From NCBI RefSeq assembly GCF_003013395.1, contig NZ_PXZM01000024.1, forward strand, positions 60,313 to 124,312: a stretch of DNA of 64,000 nt, in the 5' to 3' direction. Under the pieces are notes generated by a model that saw only the letters and a list, made by a program, of their open reading frames with translations, was not told where the DNA came from and ran no database searches. The translations under genes were made by a program, and so were the position numbers. Numbering within the stretch: position 1 is the stretch's first letter; each line of letters starts with the position of its first letter. This document shows, piece after piece, positions 16,416-26,085 of this stretch. The DNA is from Brevibacillus fortis. GTDB lineage: Bacteria; Bacillota; Bacilli; Brevibacillales; Brevibacillaceae.

Positions 16416-17225
16416 TTATCCAAAAATCGATTCCATGACGCGTTTTTCCATCCTACGAATGCCCCACACCCCGATGACGAGATAGATGAGGGAGAGGGCC
16501 GCCATATGAAATAGCTGTGGTAAAACGGCATGCAGCGGCGCTCCTTGAATCACACATTGCCGGAAAGCATCCAGTGCAGGCGCGAGCGGCATGATGAGTC
16601 CGAGCGGTTGCAGCCATTCAGGCAAATACGGAATCGGAAACGTCACCCCACTGACAAAGGCCATCACGGCAAACAGTGTGTTTTGTGTGATGTACGTATC
16701 GCGGAAGTAAAGCATGAGACTGCCCAAAACGAGTGCCTGGCAAAAGAAAGCCCCTGTAGACAATATCCAGACAAGGACGGCGCTCCATACGTTCGTATGA
16801 GAAAGGGTGAGTCCGAACAACGCCCCTACAAGTACAATCACCGAAAATTCGAACAAAGTACGCATGAGCTGTTGGGCGACATTCCCTAAAAAGTACCCCC
16901 TGCGCATGGAAGGGGTGAGCAAAACAGCCTCCAAGGTCCCTTCCCGTAGCTCCGTAATGAGTGAGCGGCTGACATTCATCAAGGTTGAGACGGCAAATGC
17001 ATAAAAAGCTCCGCCGAGGATGGCGTACGACAAGTAATCGGACGAGCCAGTGAGATGCACGAAATTCCCGTCCAGCTGTCCGGCAAATACATAGTGATAG
17101 GCGAAGAAGGCGAACAGCACCGTATACACCCCGGAAAAAATGTGGCCGATGACAAACGACCACGGATAGGCACGAATCATTACGCGGGTATTGCGGATAA
17201 AGGTAGCTTTGGCGACATGAAACAC
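16416..17225 (-). CDS. ABC-2 type exporter permease (first subunit)
   Basis: Integral membrane protein, about 269 residues, with LREGTLEAVLLTPSMRRGYFLGN as the conserved ABC-2 coupling segment. The start is taken as GTG 17225 because a perfect GGAGG lies 8 bases before it, inside the 3' end of the regulator gene; longer readings to 17375 would be within that gene. Only one base separates it from the regulator stop, indicating translational coupling. Confidence 0.82.
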   Translation of the reverse strand: MFHVAKATFIRNTRVMIRAYPWSFVIGHIFSGVYTVLFAFFAYHYVFAGQLDGNFVHLTGSSDYLSYAILGGAFYAFAVSTLMNVSRSLITELREGTLEAVLLTPSMRRGYFLGNVAQQLMRTLFEFSVIVLVGALFGLTLSHTNVWSAVLVWILSTGAFFCQALVLGSLMLYFRDTYITQNTLFAVMAFVSGVTFPIPYLPEWLQPLGLIMPLAPALDAFRQCVIQGAPLHAVLPQLFHMAALSLIYLVIGVWGIRRMEKRVMESIFG

Positions 17226-17226
17226 G

Positions 17227-18324
17227 TTATTTCCTCCGTTCTGGGGGATGTGATGAAGCAGGTGGAGAGGCAAGGCTGGGAACAGGCATATCGATGAACT
17301 CATGCAGATCGACGGCGAGTTGTTCCAGACGTGATGCAATCGCGCGGTAAAACACATACCGTCCTCGCCGTTCACTCCAGATAAAACCTGTGTCTACCAG
17401 AAGATTCAAGTGCTTGTTGACGGCAGGCTCACTGATGTTGTGCAGGTCAGCCAACTGCTGCGTGCAGTAAGGATGAGCCAATAACGATTTGAGAATCGCC
17501 GTCCGCGTCGGATCACTGAACACCTTCATCTTGTTGATGAAGTCAGCGGGAATAACCGAGGTAGCCGAGGTGCCGGGAACGTCAATGGATAAGCACACAG
17601 AGATATGATCGTCGTAAATGCCAAGCAACAAATGCGGCGAGACAAAAGTAGAGACACGCAAATGGATACGAGCGAGCTTTGAATAGCCAAATGTGTACGT
17701 TTTTGCCTTGTGAAATTGCAAGAAGTCTTCGTGCACCTTCAAGCGAGGGTGCACCTGCGACAAAAACGGAATCGGATCAAGCCTGATCTGCTCTTGTGCC
17801 TCATGTACAGCGCGGACGAGCCACGGTTCAATCCGCCGCTCTTCTGTCTGGAAAAAAGGCAGGTAGTCGTAGCAAAACTCTAGAAAACTGCGCTTGGTTG
17901 AGAGTGGATGGCGCAAAAGCTCCCGATGCTCCGGTTTCAGTTCATCAAAAATCTCGTCCGTACGTCCTTGCATCCAAGCGTGAAGTTGTCTGGGATGATA
18001 GACAGGACCGATCATGAGTTGGGCAAATTCGCCAGCATCCATCGCCTGTACACGTTCCAGTGCGGCCTCAACAGAATGCTCAAAGCACTCCTCCCAAGGC
18101 GTCAGGAAATCCATGGCATCGAGAAACTGATTGGACATGGAACTAAAATAGTGAAGCTTTTCCAAGAGTGGGGCAGGTAGCGCAGTGAGCAGCTCCTCCG
18201 CCCAATGCAAGCGGGCGCTGTGATGCTCCGGCTTTGCAAGTACGTGAAGACTTAAGAAAAACTCATAGCCGGGTATGTATGCGACGTGCAGATGCTTACG
18301 CAGCCAGTTAGGCAAATCTTGCAC
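17227..18324 (-). CDS. ArsR-type regulator with long N-terminal sensor region
   Basis: About 365 residues. The C-terminal part is an ArsR winged helix: MKVFSDPTRTAILKSLLAHPYCTQQLAD, then NISEPAVNKHLNLLVDTGFI and ERRGRYVFYRA. The N-terminal 230 residues resemble the DUF5937-type region found in similar regulators and may bind a ligand. GTG 18324, 8 bases after AAGGAG, is favoured over TTG 18348. It heads the ABC exporter operon. A palindrome just upstream (18347-18366) is a likely operator for autoregulation. Confidence 0.8.
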   Translation of the reverse strand: MQDLPNWLRKHLHVAYIPGYEFFLSLHVLAKPEHHSARLHWAEELLTALPAPLLEKLHYFSSMSNQFLDAMDFLTPWEECFEHSVEAALERVQAMDAGEFAQLMIGPVYHPRQLHAWMQGRTDEIFDELKPEHRELLRHPLSTKRSFLEFCYDYLPFFQTEERRIEPWLVRAVHEAQEQIRLDPIPFLSQVHPRLKVHEDFLQFHKAKTYTFGYSKLARIHLRVSTFVSPHLLLGIYDDHISVCLSIDVPGTSATSVIPADFINKMKVFSDPTRTAILKSLLAHPYCTQQLADLHNISEPAVNKHLNLLVDTGFIWSERRGRYVFYRAIASRLEQLAVDLHEFIDMPVPSLASPPASSHPPERRK

Positions 18325-18346
18325 CGAGCATTCTCCTTTCTTGTTC

Positions 18347-18366
18347 AATTAACCATTTGGTAAATT
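18347..18366. promoter_or_regulatory. Candidate operator of the ArsR-type regulator
   Basis: AATTAACCA-TT-TGGTAAATT, an inverted repeat with 8 of 9 positions matching, ends 23 bases before the regulator start. Palindromes of the ACCAAATGGT kind are common for ArsR-family proteins of bacilli. Function inferred from position and symmetry. Confidence 0.5.
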
Positions 18367-18424
18367 CAATTTGGGGGTGGGCAAAATTGAAGAAATTATG
18401 CCGGAGGGGCACCTCGATGTCAAG

Positions 18425-18466
18425 AGAAAAAGAAAACAACCACGGCTAAAAGGTAGCACGTGGTTG
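18425..18466 (-). terminator. Terminator of the MoxR/DUF58/DUF4129 operon
   Basis: On the minus strand CAACCACG pairs with CGTGGTTG, followed by TTTTCTTTTTC. Confidence 0.75.
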
Positions 18467-18476
18467 GAGAACGGTA

Positions 18477-19805
18477 TTACGTCTCGGAAAAACGAGAGCC
18501 GAGTGTTTGCACGGCTTGCTGCATCGCTGTCAAATCCGCTTCGGGAAGTGACTGCTCCTGATAGCGATATTGCTGATAGTAGCGTGTAATACGGCCGGCT
18601 GCATCGATTTGACCTGCATCTAGCGAGGACTGCTCGCACAGGCGATGGAGAAATTCTTGGGGTGTCTCATGCAGCTCGATTGGCATTCCTTGCTGCTCCA
18701 TGAGGACGAGAAATTGATAGTAGGCGTATCGGGTGGGATCATCCTCTGAGCCAATGGACTGTTTGAACCATTTAGCAGTATCGTCCCCTGTACTTTCTTC
18801 GCTGGCAGAGGGGGGAATAGTGGTCAACACCGTATTTTGTGCAGCCATCGCTTTTGGATTCGGAGTAGTTGTTCCTTTGAAGCGTTTTTTCCATATATAT
18901 CGGCCGAGCAGGATCACACAGACGAGGATGAAGGCAACGATTAAGTATGGCTGAAGAACAGAAAAGAGCGGTTCTTCGAGCTGCATTTGTACCATGGGAT
19001 TATTAGCTTTTTGCCCCGTACTTTCCATGAGTAACTGCATGCCTGCCTGGTTTTGGTTCGCTCTCTCGTACAAACGCTCGAACAATTCCACAATAGCAAT
19101 AAGCACAGGCTCAAATAGCGTGTACAGTCCAGCGGTGAGTGGTCCTTTTATCCAAGTCCATATCCAATAAAAGAGACCAAGTACGATAGACCCGACAGCC
19201 AAATAACCTGCGATCAAAAGAATACGAGTGCCGAGTACTTGACTGCCGAGAATCAAACTGACGCGAGCAGGCAGACTCGTAGAAAGTGATCCTTCCCGCA
19301 ACACGAACGCCCCGATCGCCACCAAAATATAGCTGAGAGTAATGAGGACAAGCATGGAAAAAGAGGCTGCGGGCGAATAGGAACCCGGGTCGACAATTGA
19401 GGTGTAAAGTCCTGTTATCACGAGCTGTATCAGGCCCGCCATTAGCGCGAGAACAAATCTGCGTTGCAGACTGTCATGTCGATAACCTTCCTGGGCAGCG
19501 CTTTGTACTCTCCAAAAATAAACAGCAGCTAGAATCAGAGCGACGAGCCAGGAATCGTAAAAGTAGAAGCTGCCTATTCCTATGACAAACACAATGGGAT
19601 AGAGCAACAGATGGAGCAGAAATCGTCCGCCACCGCCATAATACAACCAGCTCCCAACCATGAGCAGAATCGCAGCCACCAGGCAAAACGAGAGCAGTTG
19701 ACCAAAGCCTGCCGTCATATACCCAAACAATATCAGGAAAACACCAGTAAGCAGTGCCTCCATCCAAAAGGCGAGCGTCCACCGGCCCATCAACGAGAGT
19801 GTCAT
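18477..19805 (-). CDS. Membrane protein with C-terminal DUF4129
   Basis: 442 residues, about eight membrane helices in the first 240 residues and one more near 295-315, then a cytoplasmic DUF4129 domain (about 345-440, with YYQFLVLMEQQGMP and ETPQEFLHRLCEQ). In related operons (B. subtilis yeaC-yeaD-yebA) the third gene encodes a transglutaminase with this C-terminal domain; here no Cys-His-Asp transglutaminase core is visible. It overlaps the DUF58 gene by 4 bases, so the products probably act together. Function unknown. Confidence 0.75.
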   Translation of the reverse strand: MTLSLMGRWTLAFWMEALLTGVFLILFGYMTAGFGQLLSFCLVAAILLMVGSWLYYGGGGRFLLHLLLYPIVFVIGIGSFYFYDSWLVALILAAVYFWRVQSAAQEGYRHDSLQRRFVLALMAGLIQLVITGLYTSIVDPGSYSPAASFSMLVLITLSYILVAIGAFVLREGSLSTSLPARVSLILGSQVLGTRILLIAGYLAVGSIVLGLFYWIWTWIKGPLTAGLYTLFEPVLIAIVELFERLYERANQNQAGMQLLMESTGQKANNPMVQMQLEEPLFSVLQPYLIVAFILVCVILLGRYIWKKRFKGTTTPNPKAMAAQNTVLTTIPPSASEESTGDDTAKWFKQSIGSEDDPTRYAYYQFLVLMEQQGMPIELHETPQEFLHRLCEQSSLDAGQIDAAGRITRYYQQYRYQEQSLPEADLTAMQQAVQTLGSRFSET

Positions 19806-20992
19806 CGCATCATCACGCTCCTTTTTTTCAAGCGAGCATGCTCAAAACGCTGGATAGTGACAGGATCAGATGAGACATCCAGCACAGCAACCTGATGACC
19901 GCATTGAACAAGACGCTCCGCCGAGGCTTGTACAGATTGGTCCATTCGTGGTGTCACAATGAGAATGGCTTCCTTCCCAGGGACCCCTTCTAGACGGCGG
20001 AGAACAGGTGCCAGAGACGTCGTCACAAAATGATGCATTTGCGCCAGCTGAGTCATAACGTGCAGGTGGTGTGCCTTGCCATTTCCTGTAGGTAAATGGA
20101 AATGATCACGTCCTCGTTGCTTTACGGTAAGGTACAGCTCGTATCCGACCGATTTTCTCCTGCACAGGCCAGACAAAGCCGCAAGACACGAGATTGTCCG
20201 TTCATTGGTGGTATCGTTATACTTTTGCATCATCGGTTCATAGGAGGGCAGGATATGCCCGACGATTCGCCAGTTTGGATGGGCTGTATACTCGAAAAGG
20301 CGCGTCTCCAGTGACCCTGTTTTGGCGGTTGCCTTCCAATGGATGTGCTTGAAACGGTCGCCTGGCATGTATGACCGAACGCCACGCTGAAAAGTGACAT
20401 CGTCCTGTTGGCGCTGACGAGAAAGCCGATTCCCGTCCGGTTCCGTTTTAGCGAGCAAGACGGGAGAAAGAGCAAGAGGCAGCGGATAGACCAGCAAGGA
20501 AAAGGAAATCGACAATGTCATGGCGGTAGGCTCCTCGCCCAGTAATGGCAATGTCTCGGATTGAATATCCGTCAGCCAGACTGTGCCTCGCTTGTTCGGG
20601 ATGAGAATCAATGTGCGAACAGCACTTTGCCGCATCGGCAGATCAAACCGAAGGCGAACGCTGGTCCGGTGATTGAGGGTTCGCACCTCGTCTGCTCCTT
20701 CCACTACGACATGTTCCGGCAGTGTGAAGCGGAGCCAGGTAGCAGGTAATGGCAGCCACGAACGATTGTGCAAGCGAACCGTAACGTGCACGGGTGTCCC
20801 TGATAGGACGCGCGTATGATCGCTGGACCATTCGAGTGACACCCATTTGGACATGGACTTGCCCCACCAGTCTTGTGCAGCAGGGAGAAAAAAGAAAAAG
20901 CCCCCAAACAGAAAGAAAAACCAGTGGCCGGAAAAAATGGCGAAGAGCAACAATACAAAACCGATTACATGAAAAGTTTGCTTGGTGATCAT
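19802..20992 (-). CDS. DUF58 domain protein (YeaD-like)
   Basis: 396 residues. Two hydrophobic segments near the N-terminus (about 8-40) anchor it, followed by a beta-rich region and the DUF58 signature RSYMPGDRFKHIHWKATAKTG (about 215-235) leading into a von Willebrand A-like fold (AILIVTPRMDQS). Partner of the MoxR ATPase encoded upstream. DUF58/MoxR pairs are thought to assemble or remodel membrane complexes; the exact role is not known. Confidence 0.82.
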   Translation of the reverse strand: MITKQTFHVIGFVLLLFAIFSGHWFFFLFGGFFFFLPAAQDWWGKSMSKWVSLEWSSDHTRVLSGTPVHVTVRLHNRSWLPLPATWLRFTLPEHVVVEGADEVRTLNHRTSVRLRFDLPMRQSAVRTLILIPNKRGTVWLTDIQSETLPLLGEEPTAMTLSISFSLLVYPLPLALSPVLLAKTEPDGNRLSRQRQQDDVTFQRGVRSYMPGDRFKHIHWKATAKTGSLETRLFEYTAHPNWRIVGHILPSYEPMMQKYNDTTNERTISCLAALSGLCRRKSVGYELYLTVKQRGRDHFHLPTGNGKAHHLHVMTQLAQMHHFVTTSLAPVLRRLEGVPGKEAILIVTPRMDQSVQASAERLVQCGHQVAVLDVSSDPVTIQRFEHARLKKRSVMMR

Positions 20993-20996
20993 AGCG

Positions 20997-21935
20997 CTAC
21001 ACGCTTTCTTCGACGGGAGCGGGGACGCTAGTCAAGATTTGCTCCACGACTTCCTGCTCTGTCACATGCAGCTCTGCTTCCATGGAGAGGCGAATGCGGT
21101 GAGCGGCGAGACTCGGGAACACCACTTTTACATCATCTGGCAAGACATATGTACGACCAGAAACGAATGCATAAGCCTGAGCGGATCGCAACAGGGCGAG
21201 CATCGCGCGCGGACTAATACCCACCTCAATCGAGCGATGCTGGCGAGTCGCTTCCGTCAGGTCGATGACATAGTCTTCTACCGGTTGGCTGACATGAACG
21301 GTCGTGACCTCGCGTTGCAGAGCCACAATTTGCTCGAAAGTGATGACCGGCTCGACGGCCTCTAATGGGGAGCCGCTGCGGAATCTCCGCAAAATTTCTT
21401 TGGCATCCTCTCTCGTACCGTAGCCAAGAGATAATTTGAAAAGGAAGCGATCCAATTGAGCTTCCGGCAGCGGATAGGTGCCTTCTGATTCAATCGGATT
21501 TTGGGTAGCAATGACCAGCATAGTGGAAGGAAGCGGCAAGGTGACGCCTTCGATCGTAACCTGGCGTTCCTCCATGCATTCCAGCAAGCCGGATTGCGTT
21601 CGGGGAGTGGCCCGGTTTATTTCATCTGCGAGTAAGACATCCGCAAAAACAGGTCCCTTGCGCAGTTCGAATTCATTTGTTTTTTGATTGAACACGTGTA
21701 GACCGACGACATCAGATGGCAGTAAATCCGCGGTAAATTGCAGGCGGTTGTAAGAGCCGCCAATCGCTTGCGCCAATGTTTTGGCAAGCACGGTTTTTCC
21801 CATTCCGGGCAAGTCCTCCAGCAATACGTGACCACGGGCGAGCAAGGCCGTTACCAATAGACGAATCTGGCCTTCTTTTCCCACAATGACGCTGCTGACA
21901 GCATGCTGAAGGTTATCCAATGTCGGATGAGTCAT
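20997..21935 (-). CDS. MoxR-family AAA+ ATPase
   Basis: About 312 residues, cytoplasmic chaperone-like ATPase. Walker A LPGMGKTVLAKTLA (about 44-57), Walker B VLLADEINRATPRTQSGLLE, sensor 1 ATQNPIESEGTYPLPEAQLDRF and the C-terminal lid. Start ATG 21935 follows AAGGAG; an upstream start at 21959 lacks a ribosome site. First gene of the moxR-DUF58-DUF4129 operon, spaced by 4 bases from DUF58. Confidence 0.88.
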   Translation of the reverse strand: MTHPTLDNLQHAVSSVIVGKEGQIRLLVTALLARGHVLLEDLPGMGKTVLAKTLAQAIGGSYNRLQFTADLLPSDVVGLHVFNQKTNEFELRKGPVFADVLLADEINRATPRTQSGLLECMEERQVTIEGVTLPLPSTMLVIATQNPIESEGTYPLPEAQLDRFLFKLSLGYGTREDAKEILRRFRSGSPLEAVEPVITFEQIVALQREVTTVHVSQPVEDYVIDLTEATRQHRSIEVGISPRAMLALLRSAQAYAFVSGRTYVLPDDVKVVFPSLAAHRIRLSMEAELHVTEQEVVEQILTSVPAPVEESV

Positions 21936-21983
21936 GAAAATTCTCCTTTTCCCATTCAAAATTTAGGAGTCATACGGTTCTCA

Positions 21984-23210
21984 TTATATATGGAATATCC
22001 TGTTATTTACAAATTTTCGAAATAATATTCCCAGCAGCGCGGCGACGACGATGAAGGCACCTACGGAAATGTAAAGAGGGCGAATTCCTACCTGATCGCT
22101 CAGTTGTCCACCGAGCCAAATACCGACGGGCATTGTCGCACGCACGATGAGCAGTCGGACAGAAAGTACACGCCCCATTAGCTCGGAAGGAACGTGAAGC
22201 TGATATAGACTTGTGCTGTGTACCTGGAAAAAGGGAGCAAACAGACCAGCCAGTAGTTCGATGGTAATCGCGAGCCATAAGTCATGGGTAAAGCCTATCG
22301 CAACAAAGCTTAAGCCGCCTAGTACAAGTGATCCCAACATGATCAGGGGCTGCTCGAAGCTTTTTCCGAAGCGTGGCACGAGCAAGGAGCCGAAGAAATA
22401 TCCCAGCGGATAGCCAGCTAAAAACAAGCCTACATGAAACGAGGTTCCTTGCAGCTCGCCGACTACAAAAGGCAGGTTTAGTACGAGCGTGACTCCGACA
22501 GCAAATTGGACGAGAGCGGAGTACAAGCCAAGCCAGAGCAGAAGAGGCTTCTGCCAAAAAATCAAGAGGCCAGCCTTAAACATGACGAACCACGATTGCT
22601 TCTTGTGGGCAGGATCCTCTGGGGTGAATGGACAAAGAACCAGAAAGAAACCGCTGAGCGTATAGCTGATCGCGACCAATGCGAGTACCGATTCACCGCC
22701 GATACCAGCCACGAGAATCCCGCCCAAAGGAGGACCTGTAATCAAGGCAATTCGCAGGACACTATCCAAATAGGCGTTGGCTTGGAGGAGCTGCTCTCTT
22801 TTGACAAGAGCAGGGAGGAGCGACTGACTGGCTGGCACATACAGAGGTTGAACGAGACCGTTGATCAAGGCCGTGAAATACAGTGGCCAGAGTGATTCGG
22901 TCCCGGAAGTAATGACTGCAAAGGACAAACAAAACGCAGCAGCCCTCATCCATTGAGAAAAAATCATGACACGCTTCTTGTCAAATCGGTCGATGTACGG
23001 TCCGGCTACCAACTGAATGGCGAGCGACGGCAAGAAGTACAGCAGCCACATTTGTCCGACGGCAGCTTGTGAGCCTGTTGCCTGATAGATTAACCAGCTA
23101 TTGGCGAGGGTACCGAGTGAGGCGCCGAGTTCTGAAATGAGCTGACCGAAAAGAATCCAACGATAGGAACGCTGCTGCCAGACAGAGGCTTGTACCACCG
23201 TCTGGTTCAT
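21984..23210 (-). CDS. MFS transporter (DHA3-like)
   Basis: Integral membrane protein, 408 residues and about 12 helices. It has the QLVAGPYIDRFDKKRVM loop (about 61-77), a motif A variant, and the PLYVPASQSLLPALV segment typical of macrolide-efflux-like (MefA/DHA3) pumps. It overlaps the upstream ArsR gene by 4 bases (ATGA), so the two are co-transcribed and the regulator probably senses the pump substrate. Substrate unknown. Confidence 0.82.
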   Translation of the reverse strand: MNQTVVQASVWQQRSYRWILFGQLISELGASLGTLANSWLIYQATGSQAAVGQMWLLYFLPSLAIQLVAGPYIDRFDKKRVMIFSQWMRAAAFCLSFAVITSGTESLWPLYFTALINGLVQPLYVPASQSLLPALVKREQLLQANAYLDSVLRIALITGPPLGGILVAGIGGESVLALVAISYTLSGFFLVLCPFTPEDPAHKKQSWFVMFKAGLLIFWQKPLLLWLGLYSALVQFAVGVTLVLNLPFVVGELQGTSFHVGLFLAGYPLGYFFGSLLVPRFGKSFEQPLIMLGSLVLGGLSFVAIGFTHDLWLAITIELLAGLFAPFFQVHSTSLYQLHVPSELMGRVLSVRLLIVRATMPVGIWLGGQLSDQVGIRPLYISVGAFIVVAALLGILFRKFVNNRIFHI

Positions 23211-24256
23211 GAGGTGCTCCTGTCCAGAAATTCATCCCACACCAGGGGGAGCTTGTCCAGCGTATGACGGCGGAGTCTGTAACGGGAGCCTGTTGTTTCC
23301 ACGAGATGGGCAGAACGCAGCATGGACAGATGATGGTGTACTGTCGATTTCGCCATGGAGAGTTGATCTGTTAGTTCTTGCAGGCTCAGATCCTTTTCCG
23401 CCAACATTTTGACCATGCGCAGCCTATGCTCATCTCCGAGTGCTTTTAAGGCTTGTACCAGTGAAGGGGGTGGCTGATAAGGATCTACAGCATCGTGCAA
23501 ATTTTCGTCAGCAACAGGGTAATAAAAAATTTTCGTCCCATCGGCATCAGCCTGTACGGTCCACGGGCGATAGATCGCTTGTGGGATCAGCAGTACGCGT
23601 GTCACGGCAGGCTCTGGGAGATAGCTCGATCCCGTCGCATACTCCACCAAGGCTTCCGGGCTGAGTTTTCCTAGCTTGGCTTGCTTTTGCGACCAATCCC
23701 GTTCTAGCATGCGAGCGATCACGTCCTCTTGCGGCTTGATGTGAGAGGTATACCAGCCTTCCATCAATCTGAGAATATGACTCCGCAGCTCTTCTGCATC
23801 AACGGAAGTAATATGTCCGATGTACGATTCAAAAAAGAGGTGCGCGCGGCACGCTTCCTGCAAAACGGCACAATCATCCTTGCTTCCTCGTGCAGCATTC
23901 CGCCGTGCTTCTTGCATATTTTCACCCAGATAAGGGAGAGCCTCGTATCGCAGCTGTTCTGTTGAGAGCTCGCTGACATACGAGAGAAATGAATCTAGAT
24001 CAGTAAAAGGGCAAAGATCGAGAAGTTGCAAAAGCGTCTTCCACGTATTGTGCTCCTTCGCATAGTCGACCTCTTGCCGTACAGAAGGCACTAGCTCGTC
24101 CAACAGCTGACGCCAATAGGCAGGGGGGTGTTCCATCGTGTGGTGCAATTGATCGTAGGTAGCGGCGGCGATTCCCAAGGCCGCTTCGAATAAAGGAGAA
24201 TACGAGATCTCCACCCGATACGTTGTCCGTTCACTTCCAATGTTCAAAACTTTCAC
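23207..24256 (-). CDS. ArsR-type regulator of the adjacent MFS pump
   Basis: About 349 residues with a C-terminal ArsR winged helix: LKALGDEHRLRMVKMLAEKDLSLQELTD, QLSMAKSTVHHHLSMLRSAHLV and ETTGSRYRLRR. The N-terminal 230 residues are a DUF5937-like sensor region, similar in plan to the regulator at 17227-18324. GTG 24256 preceded by GGGAGAG is preferred; the longer frame to 24322 begins in AT-rich promoter-like sequence. Probably autoregulated. Confidence 0.78.
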   Translation of the reverse strand: MKVLNIGSERTTYRVEISYSPLFEAALGIAAATYDQLHHTMEHPPAYWRQLLDELVPSVRQEVDYAKEHNTWKTLLQLLDLCPFTDLDSFLSYVSELSTEQLRYEALPYLGENMQEARRNAARGSKDDCAVLQEACRAHLFFESYIGHITSVDAEELRSHILRLMEGWYTSHIKPQEDVIARMLERDWSQKQAKLGKLSPEALVEYATGSSYLPEPAVTRVLLIPQAIYRPWTVQADADGTKIFYYPVADENLHDAVDPYQPPPSLVQALKALGDEHRLRMVKMLAEKDLSLQELTDQLSMAKSTVHHHLSMLRSAHLVETTGSRYRLRRHTLDKLPLVWDEFLDRSTS

Positions 24257-24304
24257 GTCTATGCACTCTCCCAAAATTTTCTTGAATGATAGTATTATAA
24301 AAAT

Positions 24305-24333
24305 TTCGAATGTAAAGTTCAATTATTTTCGAA
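24305..24333. promoter_or_regulatory. Repeated TTCGAA motif upstream of the ArsR/MFS operon
   Basis: ATTTCGAA ends at 24310 and ATTTTCGAA ends at 24333, the palindromic TTCGAA core repeating with a period of 23 bases about 50-75 bases before the regulator start. Possible operator pair; weak evidence. Confidence 0.3.
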
Positions 24334-24531
24334 TATAATTTCAGATAAGGACCTTCAAGACTATCTTCCTACCATTGTTTCGATGTGTTACGAGGGTGTA
24401 GGTCTATCTGGCTAAAAAGTTAATTTTCTATTCGACATTTTTCATATATTGTATTATTTCGCTCACTTACGGTACGATAGATATGTATTTTTTTAGATTT
24501 GTTAGGACAATAGGATTGGAGCCTAACTCGA

Positions 24532-26085
24532 ATGAATCGACTACTATATGAGTTCCGCCTTGTCATTTACCTCTTCCAATGGGTCTTGCTATTGGCTTTT
24601 TTCTTTTTTTACATGAAGGCACCGAATTGGGATTACCGTGTGTTTACCTTGTTTCTCATGGTTACTTCCGTCTATGCGGTCATTCTCGCCTATGCCATTC
24701 CGAAGAAGCTATGGTTTTTGCTTGGACTCATCGACATGGCTATTGCCATATTTTTTATCGTCCAGACGGGTAAATGGGACAGTCCTTTTATGCTCTTCGC
24801 CTACACGACGCTGCTTTGGCTCATGCTTATCCTGCGGTTAGAGCAGCTTCTTCTCATTGTTGGATTGTTCGTTATCGTCATCTCCCTTCTCCCAGAATTC
24901 ATCGACTTCACCATGATCCTCTCTCAAACCAGACTCAACCAACTTCGTTTGCTGCTAGACATCACCATTTGGATCAGTGTTTTATTTTGGGCTCGGGCCG
25001 TTTTACGGCTGATGAGATATCTCTACGCCAAGTCCTATCAAGTCTATCTGTTCCTCGTAAAAGTCGGATCTGTACCTGCCAGCCATCTATGTTCCGTGAC
25101 GGAGCACATGATACGCAAGGTGTTCCATGCACAGCAAGCATACCTATGCTTGTACCATGAGCATGATGCTGAGGGGAATTGGAAGCGCGAGTTTTTTCTC
25201 CATACCTTGCTCGATGCCGGAGCAGACAAGTGGAGACGCTTTTCTGTACAGACACTCAATGACTATACGGGCAAAGAGGACACGTATGCATGTATTCCAC
25301 TTCAACTGGATGGAGAAGCGTGGGGTTGCTTGATTTACTCGATTAACCCTAAGCGAGGTTTTTACCGGTTAGATCGGATTTTGTTGCTTTTTATATCTGC
25401 TGTCATTTGTCAGCATGGGAAACAAAATCGGGCCCGCTATGAACTGGCGCAATCTCTGCATAACGACATGCGCCGAAAGCTAGCGCAGGACATGCATGAC
25501 GGCCTTGCGCAGCAGTTGTTTTTTCTATCTGCCCAGCTGTTCCAGCTAAAGCGTGCTATCCCGGAGGAAATCAGAGAAACGTTAGCAGAACGATTGGGAC
25601 AGATCGAAGAACGGATCAAGTGGTGTCATCAAGAAGTCAGACATACGATTACCCATTTGCGTCAATTCCGGGAGTCGGAGCAAATTGCAGAAGCGATCGA
25701 GCAACTACTCAAACGAATGACGGCTGGTACAGATCTGCAAATTCGCTTTTCCGCCAAAGGGCATGTGATCGAGGAGGAGCTAATAGTTCTCGATGCGATC
25801 TATCGGATGGTGGAAGAAGCTACGGCAAATGCGATCAAGCATGCTCGCGCCCAGAATTTGTCGGTCAGTGTGGAGGCTTCCTCTGTGCAAGTAAAAGTAC
25901 GTGTGAAAGACGACGGGATCGGATTTTTACCGGAAGAGAAAGAAGGAACGAATACGTACGGAGTCATCGGGATGAAGGAGCGAATCAATGAAGTAGGGGG
26001 AACGCTGCACATTCGCTCCAAGCCCCAAGAAGGAACCGAGGTCACGGCGATCATACCGAGAAGAGGAGTGGAGATGTTTGGATAA
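24532..26085 (+). CDS. NarL-type membrane sensor histidine kinase
   Basis: 517 residues. Five or six membrane helices (about 10-165) are followed by a possible GAF-like region (about 180-295), a HisKA_3 dimerisation domain with the phospho-acceptor His 322 in LAQDMHDGLAQQLF, and an HATPase with EEATANAIKHA (N box), DDGIGF (G1) and GVIGMKERINEVGGTL. No extracellular sensor domain is seen, so the signal is probably sensed in the membrane or cytoplasm. It overlaps the response regulator by 8 bases. Signal unknown. Confidence 0.87.
   Translation: MNRLLYEFRLVIYLFQWVLLLAFFFFYMKAPNWDYRVFTLFLMVTSVYAVILAYAIPKKLWFLLGLIDMAIAIFFIVQTGKWDSPFMLFAYTTLLWLMLILRLEQLLLIVGLFVIVISLLPEFIDFTMILSQTRLNQLRLLLDITIWISVLFWARAVLRLMRYLYAKSYQVYLFLVKVGSVPASHLCSVTEHMIRKVFHAQQAYLCLYHEHDAEGNWKREFFLHTLLDAGADKWRRFSVQTLNDYTGKEDTYACIPLQLDGEAWGCLIYSINPKRGFYRLDRILLLFISAVICQHGKQNRARYELAQSLHNDMRRKLAQDMHDGLAQQLFFLSAQLFQLKRAIPEEIRETLAERLGQIEERIKWCHQEVRHTITHLRQFRESEQIAEAIEQLLKRMTAGTDLQIRFSAKGHVIEEELIVLDAIYRMVEEATANAIKHARAQNLSVSVEASSVQVKVRVKDDGIGFLPEEKEGTNTYGVIGMKERINEVGGTLHIRSKPQEGTEVTAIIPRRGVEMFG

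Noticed and set aside
16416..17375. Longer permease frame starting at 17375
   Set aside because: The extra 50 residues overlap the regulator gene and are not membrane-like; GTG 17225 has a perfect ribosome site.
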